Source: Mytilus edulis (lineage: Eukaryota > Mollusca > Bivalvia > Mytilida > Mytilidae). From it: DNA of 64,000 bases. The notes beneath the pieces were generated by a model. It searched no databases, was not told the origin of the DNA, and was given only the letters and a program-made list of their open reading frames with translations. Below, piece after piece: positions 10,893 through 21,612 of the stretch. The position numbers and the translations under genes are program-made. Each line of letters starts with the position of its first letter. The stretch's first letter is position 1. The stretch spans positions 30,231,386 through 30,295,385 of the forward strand of contig NC_092348.1 in the NCBI RefSeq assembly GCF_963676685.1, in the 5' to 3' direction.

Positions 10893-12479
10893 CTGCAAAA
10901 AACAATGCATTTGTTAACATCAAATAAGTATAGGAAGATGTGGTATGAGTGTCAAAGAGACAACTTTCATATCCACTTTATCAACATTTTAAAGCTACAA
11001 GTTTAAGTAAATGCAGTGCCAGTTGTAAAACAACACATTTTAAAATACTTTGACCTTATGTTAGTTCATATAAAAATAAGAAGATGTGGTATAATTGCCT
11101 ATGACAAAACTCTGCACCAGTGACCAAATGACATGGAAACTATAAATATTTGATGAATTATGTTAAGATGGATTTTTTTTAGCCTTCTTATATTTAGTTA
11201 CATTTTTTTTGCATGGTAATTTTGGGCTTTAAATACTTGTTCTTTATAGATATTGTATAGCCCTTGTCAATATTGTTAAACAGCAGTATGTACATACATG
11301 TCTGTGCATGTTGACAACTAGATGTGTTGGGTAACTTGTGTTGTTGAGTTGCTGTATTAAAGATGGATAGTACATTTTTACATGTACAGTTGCTGTATAC
11401 ATGTATATCATTTATTTTCAAATTTAAGGATTTAAATAGAAGTAAACCAATCTAATAAAAAATAAACTTCCCAACAGCTCATAAGATTTTTCTTTAGAAG
11501 CCTTGATCTGTTGATTTCATTGTCTGCTGGTTTTCCTAGGGAAAGAAAACAAAAAAACACAAAGCAACATGCAAACAAAAAATAAATTAAATGTACCCAT
11601 TTTCAGTGTTTTTTATACTATCAAACAATATTTATACTAGATATTTTTTTTTTTTTTTATAAAAACAACACTTCCTATTAATATGAAAAAAGTAAAAGAA
11701 AAATTAAAACATCTATACATTGTACATGCATGTATTCATTTGTATTTTGTTATTCAATTTCAGGTGCAAAATGTACATGTATCATGGTGTTTTACATATT
11801 AAGCAATGACTTAGAGTGAAGTGTAAAAGAAAACCATGTATGAAGCTATATCAAAAGAAATAAACATCTTAATGGCTTTATTATTTTGTGATAGGCCTTT
11901 GAATTTTTTTTTATCAGCTTGACAAAAAATTAAACTACCACTTGCGAGTATTTCTAACAAGAGTTTTTTAATCATACATGTCAAAGTTTATTTCACATGT
12001 ACTACATAGTTCCTTTTCTTCAAGTTTAACCAAGAAAATAAAATTTTCTACAATAGATGATAGAGTCTATAAGTTTACAGAAAACATCAAACCAGTCATT
12101 TACAGTGCCGAAACATTTTCACGGTATTATATTAATTTATGATATTTAAAATAACCTTATTTTAAGTTGAGTTGCATATATACATGTATACATAATAACA
12201 AAGAACATGAGCTCTTTAAAGGACTGATATTAATAAACAAAACATGTACATGTAATAACGTCAGATATATCAATACAAAGGCCACAATAGCACATACACA
12301 CACACATAATCAATTAAAAGAAAGTACCTAAAACACTGAAATTGGATACAAGTCGCATAAAAAAAATGCACAAAATATCAAATTTTAATTTCAAACCAAT
12401 GTCAATACTATAAGAAAAAAAACATTTATAAATTTCAAACCAACACAGTCACATCAAACATTTCTCTGATATTACTAAC
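10893..12479 (-). other. Intron of the THAP-DDE transposase
   Basis: GT (12478-12479) to AG (10893-10894) on the minus strand, 1587 bp, phase 1. It holds two short family A fragments (about 10,930-11,000 and 11,085-11,150) and otherwise AT-rich sequence. The open frame at 11,194-11,421 within it has no recognisable domain. Confidence 0.75.
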
Positions 12480-12678
12480 CTGACAATGTTCTTCGGTAAT
12501 CAGTGGCAAGAAAATGGTCATAGCAAACAACGTCATGTTGACCAGGATTCCACAACTTCTTTGTTTTAACATCAGTTCTCCTGATTGCAACCCTCCATTT
12601 CATCCTCAATGTCGGATCATTCGGAAACCGATGTCCCCCTGAAGCCTTACACCCAGGCACACAACATCTTTGGGGCAT
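12480..12678 (-). CDS. THAP-DDE transposase, exon 1 (THAP zinc finger)
   Basis: Starts at ATG 12,676-12,678 with MPQRCCVPGCKASGG, the C-x4-C opening of a THAP (C2CH) finger, followed by a HRFPND segment, WRVAIRR and CYDHF, which supplies the second Cys and His. The donor is TCAG|GTTAGT at 12480/12479. It splices in frame (phase 1, Gly codon G|GT) to exon 2, whose first residues complete the THAP AVPSIF-type box. THAP fingers are sequence-specific DNA-binding domains in P-element-like and several other transposases. ATG choice: it is the residue-1 Met of every typical THAP protein. Confidence 0.85.
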
Positions 12679-12994
12679 GTTATAGTTCTACAAAGCTTGA
12701 AAGATTTTAAAATATATGTTCACGTCGTTGTGGCACTGTTTGTTTACGTTGGTTACAAGCGTCTGACGTGATTCAAACGCTCGATTAACCACCTATGGAA
12801 CACCAACGCCACCTAATGCGTAAAATATGGAGGGTGATTCCTATTCAAATGTCCGTCTGTCCAAGTCAATATTTCTTATAAACAATCGCACCCAGCGTCC
12901 TTGTCGTCTGCGTCATAACATCTAAAAAAAGGAAAACCGAATCCGGACTAAATATCCCGATTACGTTACTGGTTCCCGCTGACGCATTTTCAAT
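12679..12994 (-). promoter_or_regulatory. Putative upstream region of the transposase gene
   Basis: About 315 bp between the transposase ATG and the adjacent CAG...CTG element. It is more GC-rich than the surroundings and presumably holds the promoter and one transposon terminus. I see no clear TATA box or inverted repeat. Assignment is by position only. Confidence 0.3.
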
Positions 12995-12999
12995 GTTTA

Positions 13000-14250
13000 C
13001 AGTGGCGTAGCCAGGGTTGAAATGATGTGGATGCCTTCGCCGAGCAGAGCGAGGCGAATTTTTTTTGGACTATTTTATGTAGAAAATTATATTTTTTTAG
13101 ACATTGTTCCTGTAGGCACATTTGCTCCCATAGAATCCAACACTGGTTATATAGATTTTTGTTTAATTTCAAAATACCCACCAAGTCATATAATTATATT
13201 TCAAACGTAATTATTTGTTTTCTCGAAATTCTCGAAACTGAATGAAATTCATAATTTATTTATTTGATGACAAAGTTTCCCACCAATCTTAATATTTGAC
13301 ATCTCATAAATGGCCCTATCACAACGGCACTTCTGTATAAAGGAACTGAAGTGATCCCCTTTTCTAGCATTTCTCAAAAAACGGCCCTATCACAGCGGCA
13401 CTTCGGAATATAGGAACTGAAGTGACCCCATTAACGCGTTGCAGGGGACATCATCGAAATACCGGGTGTCCGTCCATCCGGTCTTGTTTGCACTCTCATG
13501 TGTACAATTCTTGCCAGATTTTTATATCATCAGCAATGACAATTTCGAAAATAAGTCCTAAGCTTTGACCTGAAATAAAAATTAAAATGGAAATCCCATT
13601 GCATTTTTTTAAAGCTTTTATTTCTCTATTAAAAATAAAAGGAAAAGGAAAAACATTAATTTGTATTAGTTATTGCTCTTGTTCATTGGTTACATAAAAT
13701 ATGTGCAATGGAGGGGACATAGGAACTTTGTTCTTTTATTGAAAATAAAATTAATATGAGGACCTAGATAGGCTGGAATTTCCTGATAAGCCTAGGAATG
13801 ATCACACTCTATTACAGATTAGTTTTTTTCACGTCGTCGTTCATTTCACAGGAAACCATATCAGGATATGGTGGTTTAGTTGTCAGTTATGTTGTTAGTC
13901 AGTTGTAGAAGCCATCGCTCCGCTAGGCTCAATTTCAGATGAAACATGTCCGAGGATATGTGCATCATTTTCTGCACTTGCCGTAGCCGACGACGTAGTC
14001 TTTTTACGAAAAAAATCGAGAACACTTTTCTGCGATATCTTGTTTTATTACATGAACTAAATTATCCTTAATAAAAGACCACGCATACTTCATCAGAAAT
14101 AACTGGATGCTATCCTCATATCCTAACCTTTGTTACATACGGATACCTCCGAGTTTAACTGCTGCGAACATATCTTTATTTATATTTTTTCCCCTGTCAA
14201 AATGATGTGGATGCTTGAGCATCTGAGCATACATGCAAGCTACGCCACTG
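13000..14250 (+). mobile_element. hAT-type non-autonomous element, 1251 bp
   Basis: Perfect 12-bp terminal inverted repeats CAGTGGCGTAGC/GCTACGCCACTG, flanked on both sides by the 5-bp direct repeat GTTTA (12,995-12,999 and 14,251-14,255). 'atgatgtggatgc' occurs in the same orientation near both ends. No transposase-like frame inside; the small frames at 13,022-13,245 are spurious. Its termini resemble the two shorter elements at 2749 and 3217, also with 5-bp flanks. Confidence 0.8.
13311..13432 (+). repeat. Internal direct duplication, ~70 bp x 2
   Basis: 'ggccctatcacaacggcactt' near 13,312 recurs as 'ggccctatcacagcggcactt' near 13,383, each followed by 'ataaaggaactgaagtga' or a close variant. 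A tandem duplication inside the hAT-type element. Confidence 0.75.
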
Positions 14251-14349
14251 GTTTATTAGTTCTGTCGTTATTAATACTGCCTTTTCAAAATAAAAATGAC
14301 TGGCCTCGGAAATTTGCAAACTGATAAAAAAATATATCGTTGAGAATAT

Positions 14350-15095
14350 CGGCATGACACGGGTTATGTTCTTCTCATTAATATGTTATGATGGTATGAC
14401 ACTAAATCACCGGACACAATTACCAACGATTTTTGAACTGTAATTAATATTTTTTTATTTAGACTACTTTTCTTGAATTGAACGGGACACCGGGATCGGG
14501 TGTTTTTAAGCTCGGGATTTCGGGATTGACCCTTTCGGGATCCGGGAATCGTTTTTTTTTTTCGGATTTCGGGACATCGGGATTTACTTTATTTAAATTC
14601 GGGACCTCGGGAATTCGTTTTTTTAAGTCCTGGATTTCGGGATCAGGACCCCTCCTATCCCCCCTCTCTTCTGACATCAGACTCGGACTTCTCTTAAAAT
14701 TGAACCGAATTTTAATGTGCGTTGTAAATATACAATTTCCGCTTGGTATTGTTATGCGTTTACTTTTCTACATTGGCTAGAGGTATAGGGGGAGGGTTGA
14801 TATCTCATAAACATGTTGAACCCCGCCGCATTTTTGCGCCTGTCCCAAGTCAGGAACCTATGGCCTTTGTTAGTCTTGTATTATTTTAATTTTAGTTTCT
14901 TCGTGTACATTTGGAGTTTAGTATGGCGTTCATTATCACTGAACTATTATATATTTGTTTAGGGGCCAGCTGAAGGTGCGGGAATTTCTCGCCCTACATT
15001 GAAGACCTGTTGGTGACCTTCTGCTGTTGTTTTTTTCTATGGTCGGGTTGTTGTCTCGTTGACACATTCCCCATTTCCATTCTCAATTGTATTTA
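14350..15095 (+). repeat. Family B copy (retroelement 3' UTR) with insert
   Basis: 'gcatgacacgggttatgttc' at about 14,353, then from about 14,670 'tctgacatcagactcggact', 'accccgccgcatttttgcgc' and 'cattccccatttccattctc'. It is the same sequence as 50,905-51,540 (minus) and 54,935-55,620 (plus), which are the 3' tail of a reverse-transcriptase element. The stretch 14,410-14,665 interrupts it with the CGGGATTT repeat. Confidence 0.75.
14475..14660 (+). repeat. CGGGATTT-rich repeat, left arm
   Basis: Dense CGGGA motifs ('ctcgggatttcgggattgac', 'ttcgggacatcgggattta'). A matching block in reverse orientation lies at 15,294-15,440, so the two form an inverted pair around family B. The Gly/Ser-rich open frames here are composition artefacts. 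Confidence 0.7.
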
Positions 15096-15293
15096 TAAAA
15101 TTGCACCTGTCTTGACACCTTCGACTTCGTTTATCTGAAAAACTAATAAAGGGGGGGGGGGAGGTTTCACTTTAAATTAATATGTAAAGTGCTAAAATTA
15201 TGGTTCATGATGTATTCATTCGTAAGTTAACCTTACAAATAGATCCCAAATACACTCCAGAAATTAGCTGCATATTTATGAATTTTTAGTGGT

Positions 15294-15440
15294 GAGGGGG
15301 TGGGGGTTGGAGGGGTCATCATCCTGAAATCCCAGGCTTAAAAACATGAAATACTGATGAGGTCCCGAATTTAAAGAAATTCAAAACCCCGACATCCCGA
15401 AATAAAAAAAAAAAGATTCCCGGACCCCGAAAGGATCAAT
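15294..15440 (-). repeat. CGGGATTT-rich repeat, right arm
   Basis: Reverse complement of the 14,520-14,660 block with about 20% differences; ends 'ccccgaaaggatcaatcac'. A homopurine run separates its two halves. Confidence 0.65.
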
Positions 15441-16974
15441 CACAGGGGTTTAACTGAAAAATCGACTGGTTTGCACGAAATTTCCATGTTCAAAGTCAGT
15501 TGATTTGGTTGTGCAGATTAATTAAAAATACTTATGTCTCTGGCATACAGGTCATTCTTAGATTTGAAAAACCTAAGGCGGATTAGGGGGAAGTGCTTAC
15601 TGAACAACAAAGATATATTCTCAAACGTATTTTATTGAATAAGACCTTTAGCGTAGACTTCAAAATTTCATAATAACTTATAAATATCTGATTCATTTAT
15701 TCACACAGCCCGGTCACACAGTCAGTCAGGTTTTAACAGCATCTGTGATTTATTATAAATAGATATCTTTTTTCAAATATGGTTTCAATGGTAATTAATT
15801 TGGCGATAATTTGTGAATGTCCTTTAATTTTTGGTTACTTATTCCTTTTCGAATTATTTTTTACTGTCAAAGAGAATATTGTGTTCGTCTAATACCTTTC
15901 TCTGCATGTAAAAATGTATAGGTAGAGGCTATGTTTCGCTCCCCTGTACCAATTTATCCCTTTGAAAGAAGTTGGGATGCTCTCTGTCATGCTTCCTACA
16001 TAAAACAGTGAACATTATTTTGTTCTGATTAGTGAGTGTATAAATATATTGTTAAAATGGTAATTAAGCCAGTTGCTTAATCATAAGGTCAGGATTGAGT
16101 AAGGCTAAGACACTGTAAGAGGGTGAAAACTGTTGTAGTACCTGACTTATCAGAACTAGACATATATTTTTTAAAAGATACATATATTGTATTATACAGC
16201 TATGTGTTGTGTGTTACAGTCTGTTGAAGTCATGATAGTACATATATTTTTAGTGTTTTGGCCATTCTTTTTTCATTGCCATATTCTAATTGCTCAATAC
16301 TTTAAAATGGAGGGGGGGTTTGGACAAGGGAAATAAATCAAATTTATCTAAATATGAGTATACTTTGTAATCAGTTATAGAAACTATTATTTTAAATTAA
16401 CTCCCATTGCCTCAGCAGTTACATCTAACCTTAAGTGGAAATGATTCCGTTCAAACAAAAAGATATGATAAGATGATATTTTCATACTTGTATCAAAGAC
16501 ATACATTGTAAATACATGAATGTTTCACCTTTTCACATTGATTTTTTTTTATTCATTTAAAAACAAGGAGATGTGGTATGATTGCCAATAAGATTACTTC
16601 TGAGTTCAACAGAAAATTTGCACATGCATTTTTAAAATTCTAGATTCACATGCATGACTACATTTAATGTGTAAATTTTAAGTTTAATAATACCAGAGAC
16701 ATATATACATACAATATAGCTTATTATCATTTTATCAGCTTAAAGAGGCTTAGCATGAACAGATAATTTTAACCATTATGCAAATATTCATGTTTGCATA
16801 TTATGCTGTAACAGTTCTAATTTTTTTGTCAGCTTATACACTAATTATAAATATACTCTCTAGAAAATAAAAAGCGATGGAAAATAAATTGTGAAAAACA
16901 TGTTCAATTTGATGTAAAATTCTCTTGAAGTTATAAAATGAGTTTTTTAATATGAGAAAAAACAGGCGGCGTAA
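15441..16974. other. No gene recognised
   Basis: AT-rich non-coding sequence. Only a ~40-bp family A fragment ('gagatgtggtatgattgcc', near 16,567) is identifiable. Confidence 0.5.
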
Positions 16975-17205
16975 CACAAAAATATATAATGAAAACGCAC
17001 GTAAAGCACACGTAAAACATATGTTTTACATGCGTTTTTAAAACATACGTTTTACGTACGTGATGTATTACGCCCGTTTCAAAACGGGCGTAAAACACCC
17101 GTTTTGGTACAGGCGTTTAACGCATGTTGGCTAAAACATGCGTTTTCCATATGTAAAACGTATGTTTTACAGACGTTTTTTAAAACGTACGTAAAACATG
17201 CGTTG
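16975..17205. repeat. Cluster of nested palindromes (MITE-like)
   Basis: At least five overlapping palindromes built on TAAAAC-NNN-GTTTTA, e.g. GTAAAACATATGTTTTAC (near 17,011) and GTAAAACGTATGTTTTAC (near 17,153). In the middle is CGCCCGTTTCAAAACGGGCG (near 17,071). The whole block also pairs roughly end to end. It could be a small inverted-repeat element or a hairpin-forming site. Confidence 0.7.
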
Positions 17206-17439
17206 CACTTTTTGCTGTGTTGTTAGAGGAAATTATTTGAAATAGTTAATTTCGTATAAAATCTGAATACTAAAAATAGAACTACAATGTATATACAGCT
17301 AGTATTCAAAAATTATTTATATATTTTCAGTCAAAATGTGAAGTTAATGTTACAATAGTTTAATACACAAATTGGAATGAGATAAGAGGTATATCTGTAT
17401 TTTATTAGAAAGTTGTAAGAGGTTATTCAGGTAATAATG

Positions 17440-17640
17440 ATGAAGCACTTCAAATAGTACACATGACACACCATAGAAAACTAAAGAATAAACAACACGA
17501 ACCCCACCAAAAACTAGGGGTGATCTCATGTGGTCCGGAAGGGTAAGTAGATCCTGCTCCACATGTTGCACCCGTCGTGTTGCTTATGTGATAATCAAAG
17601 CACCAAAGGGTGCTATAGGCAGTTAATCAAAAACCCAAAG
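17440..17640 (-). repeat. Family D repeat
   Basis: 'aacaacacgaaccccaccaa', 'acatgttgcacccgtcgtgt' and 'gcaccaaagggtgctatagg'. Its reverse complement resembles the starts of 49,275-49,440 and 24,640-24,780. Non-coding. Confidence 0.55.
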
Positions 17641-18195
17641 GCAAACTTGGCCACGTTCAGATGAATAGTGTAAAGAATTAGTCAAAATATTTATCTCAGG
17701 CATTGTTCACAGCTATTTCTAAAGTACCAAATAATGTTTGTACAGTAATGTTCATGTTATGCAATCCTTCCACTTTCAAAAGTTATTTCCAATTTATATT
17801 TATAAAGATTCAATGTCTGAGATTATACACATACACTGTTCTATGTTAGGGTAGAGTTTTGTGCCAGTTAAGATGTTTAAGCCGCCACATTCTGAATGTA
17901 CCTGTCCATAATGAGGACCCACTAATGTGGTGATTGTAGCTGTATATCATATTAATTTTTCATAATTGTTTGGTACATTTTTTTAAATTTGATTAATGTC
18001 TTGTGTATACTTCTGATTTTAGTTTGATGTTTAAGTTATTGTAAATGCTGTTTTGTTGCAACGTTGGAAAGTTTCAGGCGGATGGAACTAACTAGCCGAA
18101 AAGTTCTCCAGAACTTATTAGCTACATTGTAGTTACTTTGTTCTTCCTCTGGTTTAAAAGTTCCACTGGAACAAGTGACTAGTTGAAATAGTTTT
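17641..18195. other. No gene recognised
   Basis: AT-rich sequence without open frames of note or repeat boundaries that I can place. Confidence 0.5.
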
Positions 18196-18533
18196 TTTTA
18201 TGCCCCACCTACGATAGTAGAGGGGCATTATGTTTTCTGGTCTGTGCGTCCGTTCGTCTGTTCGTCCGTCCGTCCGTCCGTCTGTCTGTCTGTCTGTCTG
18301 TATGTTCGTCCGTCTGTCCCGCTCCAGGTTAAAGTTTTTGGTCAAGGTAGTTTTTGATGAAGTTGAAGTCCAATTGACTTCAAACTTAGTACACATGTTC
18401 CCTATGATATGATCTTTCTAATTTTAATGCCAAATTAGAGTTTTTACCCCAATTTCACGGTCCACTGAACATGGAAAATGATAGTGCGAGTGGGGCATTC
18501 GTGTACTGAGGACACATTCTTGTTTTATTATGT
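18196..18533 (+). repeat. Dispersed GGGGCAT repeat with CTGT/CCGT microsatellite
   Basis: Starts 'tatgccccacctacgatagt', contains a (CCGT)n(CTGT)n tract at 18,246-18,320, then the conserved tail 'aacttagtacacatgttccc' and ends 'gagtggggcattcgtgtac'. I recognise this unit from many bivalve sequences. The Arg/Ser- and Thr/Asp-rich frames over the microsatellite are artefacts. Confidence 0.75.
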
Positions 18534-18539
18534 TAAAGG

Positions 18540-18665
18540 GCCAGCAAATGCAATCCTTTGGGTGTAGGATTTTCTCCCTGCATGAAAGATATATTGGTAA
18601 CCTTCGACTGTTGTCTGCTCTAAGATCTGATTATTGTCTCTATGACACATTTCCCATTTTCACCA
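18540..18665 (+). repeat. Diverged family B fragment
   Basis: 'gggccagcaaatgcaat', 'gatatattggtaaccttcga' and 'gacacatttcccatttt' parallel the last ~120 bp of family B ('ggggccagctgaaggacgc' ... 'gacacattccccatttcc'). Confidence 0.55.
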
Positions 18666-18838
18666 TGTTCACCACAGGCACTTGTTTTTATCCATAGGAA
18701 GGTCGACTATGATATCCATATAAATAGAAGAAATGGCTAACAATTTTTTTTTTAGGTCACGACAGTCTCCGCTTCGGACGCTTTTTCTACCCTTCAACTT
18801 AATGCTAATAATCCCTACCTCATAATCCCTACAGTGTT

Positions 18839-19000
18839 CCTGATGAGAATCTTTTTTTCTTTTGTTTCACATTGTTGATTCCTGATGAGAATCTTTTTTT
18901 CTTTTGTTTCACATTGTTGATTGCTGATGAGAATCTTTTTTTCTTTTGTTTTACATTGTTGATTGCTGATGATGATCTTTTTTTATTTGTTTTTCATTGG
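18839..19000 (+). repeat. Minisatellite, 42-bp unit x 4
   Basis: Units start at 18,841, 18,883, 18,925 and 18,967, an exact 42-base step. Each begins 'tgatgagaatctttttttc'; the last is the most diverged. Confidence 0.85.
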
Positions 19001-19069
19001 CATTGGCTTGAGATATAAGAGAGATACAAAGTATGCTAAACATTTATTACATAATAAATAAATAATAAA

Positions 19070-19255
19070 TTAACAATCAATAACAATGGGTATGCAGTCT
19101 ACTTTGCAAGTGGTGCAGTATGCCTGGTCTTTGCCCTTGGAACTGGGCAGGCACCATTTGAAGTCAGCTTTCCAGGCATTGTTGGACTTTGTCAAATAAT
19201 TCTGATGTTTTGAACCTGGTGTCTTTGAAGACGGAGATATTTGTCGTTTTGGCAT
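19070..19255 (-). pseudogene. BED/hAT-type zinc-finger fragment
   Basis: From ATG 19,253-19,255 the minus strand reads MPKRQIS..., then a segment with W-x2-DFKWC, KDQAYCTTC and a second Cys that resembles the N-terminal BED-like finger of hAT-type transposases. The frame stops after about 61 residues with no His ligands or catalytic region. Probably the 5' end of a dead transposase; a short exon of a real gene is possible but no donor is obvious. Confidence 0.4.
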
Positions 19256-20305
19256 TTTGAACACATACTGGTGTACAAAATAATCATTTTGTTTATATAA
19301 TTTTTCAGTCAGCTTGTGTAGCAAACAGCTCACATTGAGCTGAAACCATTCCTTTTTCCAGTATTTTCATTTACAATAAATGTTTTTCTCGGCATCAAAA
19401 CACTTCCGATAAATGTTTAGACAACAACATTCCATTTTCTATCAATGCCGGTATTTATCGGTATTTAATAATCCTTGGCGTGTGCCATAAACAGAAGCCA
19501 CATAGAGTAATTGATAATCCAACACATTTTGATTGTTCAATCAAACTATTATCACTTGTAAATTAGCCTTAAGCAAGGATTAAAATCTCCACATGTTGCG
19601 TAATCAGGTTACACCGGATACGTTCGATAAACCTCGGGTTTTTACTACTTAAAAATCTCGTGTTTTTACGATCTCAATGAAAAATATTGTAAACAAAATA
19701 GTAAAAATGGCGACTGAAAATTTTCATTCATGAAATTTTTTCTGCACGGGAGTTTTTCCTCTTCGACGGGAGGACGGGAGGGGACCCCTGAAAACGGGAG
19801 TTTTGTACTCCCGTCGGGATGTTCACATGTATTTATGTATCATCAGAATTCTCCCAATTTTAATTTAAAAGGTACGTAAATTTCGTCTTCTAAGTAGTTT
19901 GAAATTGCCGCCAACTTATATCAGCTGATTAATAGACGACTGACGTATGTAATACGTATCGATGACCAACAATATTCCTACGACTTTTGCCATATATTAA
20001 ATGTAAACGTCTCATCTTTATAGATTTTCGGCGATCAAATATTTCATACAATTGAGCTTTGACATCTTAGCCAACAGCACAGGTGATAATAAACTATAGA
20101 AGGATTTCTATCGAGCACTACTTCCTATGTGCAACTTTAAAACTTTTGGGAAAATCGACGACCAGTTAACGTTTTTATGGTAATATTTTTTATATTCCAG
20201 AATAAAAAGTATGAAAAAAGTGTCCAATTAGTTATAAATAACATGATAGCCAGCCACATAATAAAAGTGGCACATATTTCAGCCTTTATTGGGTAGAACA
20301 TAAAT

Positions 20306-20671
20306 CTAGGGTGCTCGCATAAAGCAGCTTAACTGCTTAACAAATCCGGTAAATAGTCTAATTCGGTAGGTCACATTCATGAAAGGAAAGGGGATTGTAG
20401 TTACGACGTAAGGAACATATCCGATATCATTTGTGAAACTTATTCCATAACGGTCAACCAACTCGTGATAGCGTCCGTAAAATCTACGAAGGAAGGATTT
20501 CAACTTCACCATTTGGAACTCTTGGTTTAATAGCTTCCTTGAGAGCAGCAACCCTCTATCAAGAAAATCATGATAGGAAATGCAAGCACGGGAATATCGT
20601 ATCCATTGAGAGATATATACCCCGTATGCAGGTGCTGCTGGAATGTTGCTACTTAGAAATGGAAAGTTCAC
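20306..20671 (-). pseudogene. Retroelement reverse-transcriptase tail fragment
   Basis: Contains NFPFLSSNIP, AYGVYISQWIRYSRAC, LLNQEFQ and FYGRYHELV, the region that follows the RT domain in a retroelement family repeated at 51,541-52,030 and 56,110-56,535. It lacks the RT catalytic core upstream and ends with unrelated residues, so it is a 5'-truncated relic of a different subfamily. The YISQ-[LW]-[IV]-R-[FY]-[AS]-R pattern recalls the segment after RT in Penelope-like elements; that affiliation is an inference. Confidence 0.6.
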
Positions 20672-20824
20672 AATTGCAAAGCTGAAATCATCTCCTTTGT
20701 CGTAAAGTTTTGAAAGTTAGAAATTATGAACATATATGTTAATAACCACGTATGAAGAAAAACATTTACTGGGTCGCTTGTTTGATGTCATTACTGGATA
20801 TATGAGTGCCTGTAAATGATAATG

Positions 20825-21050
20825 AGGAATATAAAAAGAAAAAGTGGTATGATTGCCAATGAAACAACTCTCCACAACAGACCAAAATGACACAGAAATA
20901 AACATCTATAGGTCACTGTACGACCTTCAAAAATGAGCAAAGTCCATACCGCATACTCAGCTATAAAAGGTCCCGAAATGACAATGTTCAAACGAGAAAA
21001 CTAACGGCCTTATTTATATAAAAAATAAACGAGAAACAAATATGTAAGTT
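20825..21050 (+). repeat. Interspersed repeat, family A copy
   Basis: 'gtggtatgattgccaatgaa', 'aggtcactgtacgaccttca', 'agctataaaaggtcccgaaa', ending 'aaaaaataaacgagaaac'. Same family as 483-632. Confidence 0.75.
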
Positions 21051-21190
21051 ACCTTTTCTGCGTATCGTAGTATAGCATTACCTGTTATATTGCACGGTTG
21101 ATCGAATCTTATTGTAGTAATGTGTTATAGAATGAGCAATTTTTTTCTTGTGATAAAGGTTTCATTATAGACCATGTGAAAAATCTAGGT

Positions 21191-21612
21191 CTATAAAATT
21201 TCAAATTTCAATTTTATACAATAAACATACATAAACGGAGGCCAGTTTTCCCAATTTCTGCGTTTCTTTTCTTCTTCTAATTTTCTTTTCTTTTCTGCTG
21301 CTTCCTTTTCTTCTTTTTCTTTTCTTCGTCTCTCAGCATCTTCTTGTTTTCTTTTTTCTCTTTCTTCGTTTTCTTTTTCTTCTTTAATTCTTTTCTTCTT
21401 TTCTTTCAACGTTTCCAAGCCATCACACCATTCGCTTAGGTGACCTTTTACTCCAGATATGTCAGAAAAGGTTAGTTCTGCGTCACTTTCTATATTTAGA
21501 AATAGATCTTCAGTTTCAGCTATGAATTCCATAAGCTCTTGGTTTTGTTTTGCAAGTCTCTGCATAGCTTGAATTTGTTCTAACTTCTTCGTTTCAATAT
21601 TTTCTCTTGTAA
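21191..21612 (-). CDS. Coiled-coil protein, exon 2
   Basis: Minus-strand exon for a charged coiled-coil protein that I cannot name. With acceptor tctgttagag (21,613-21,614) it joins the exon at 23,465-23,501 in phase 1 (codon G|TT), giving ...LMPVTRENIETKKLE. The N-terminal part is a heptad-like helix (IQAMQRLAKQNQELMEF). The middle holds LTFSDISGVKGHLSEWCDGLE. The last third is almost pure K/E/R (EKKKRIKEEKENEEREKRK...), a single long helix. The frame ends at TAG 21,191-21,193 after WENWPPF; a GTATGT just before could be a donor to a further exon. About 150 residues if complete. No transposon domain, so a host gene is likely. Confidence 0.55.

Larger units (their letters stand above)
8253..12994. 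mobile_element. Two-gene DNA transposon (ISL2EU/Harbinger-like)
   Basis: Groups the convergent YqaJ exonuclease and THAP-DDE transposase. From memory, the ISL2EU superfamily of eukaryotic DNA transposons encodes an IS5-type transposase plus a YqaJ nuclease, which fits this pair. I found no terminal inverted repeats: the right end should lie between 12,679 and the hAT-type insertion at 13,000, the left end left of 8,253 or beyond the LINE. Outer coordinates are therefore only the span of the evidence. Confidence 0.55.

Noticed and set aside
14459-14780. Gly/Ser/Phe-rich and Pro/Asp-rich frames on opposite strands
   Set aside because: Both follow from the repeated CGGGATTT words; composition, not coding.
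18154-18412. Open frames on both strands rich in Ser/Val/Arg or Thr/Asp
   Set aside because: They are translations of the CTGT/CCGT microsatellite inside a dispersed repeat; no domain and no splice context.
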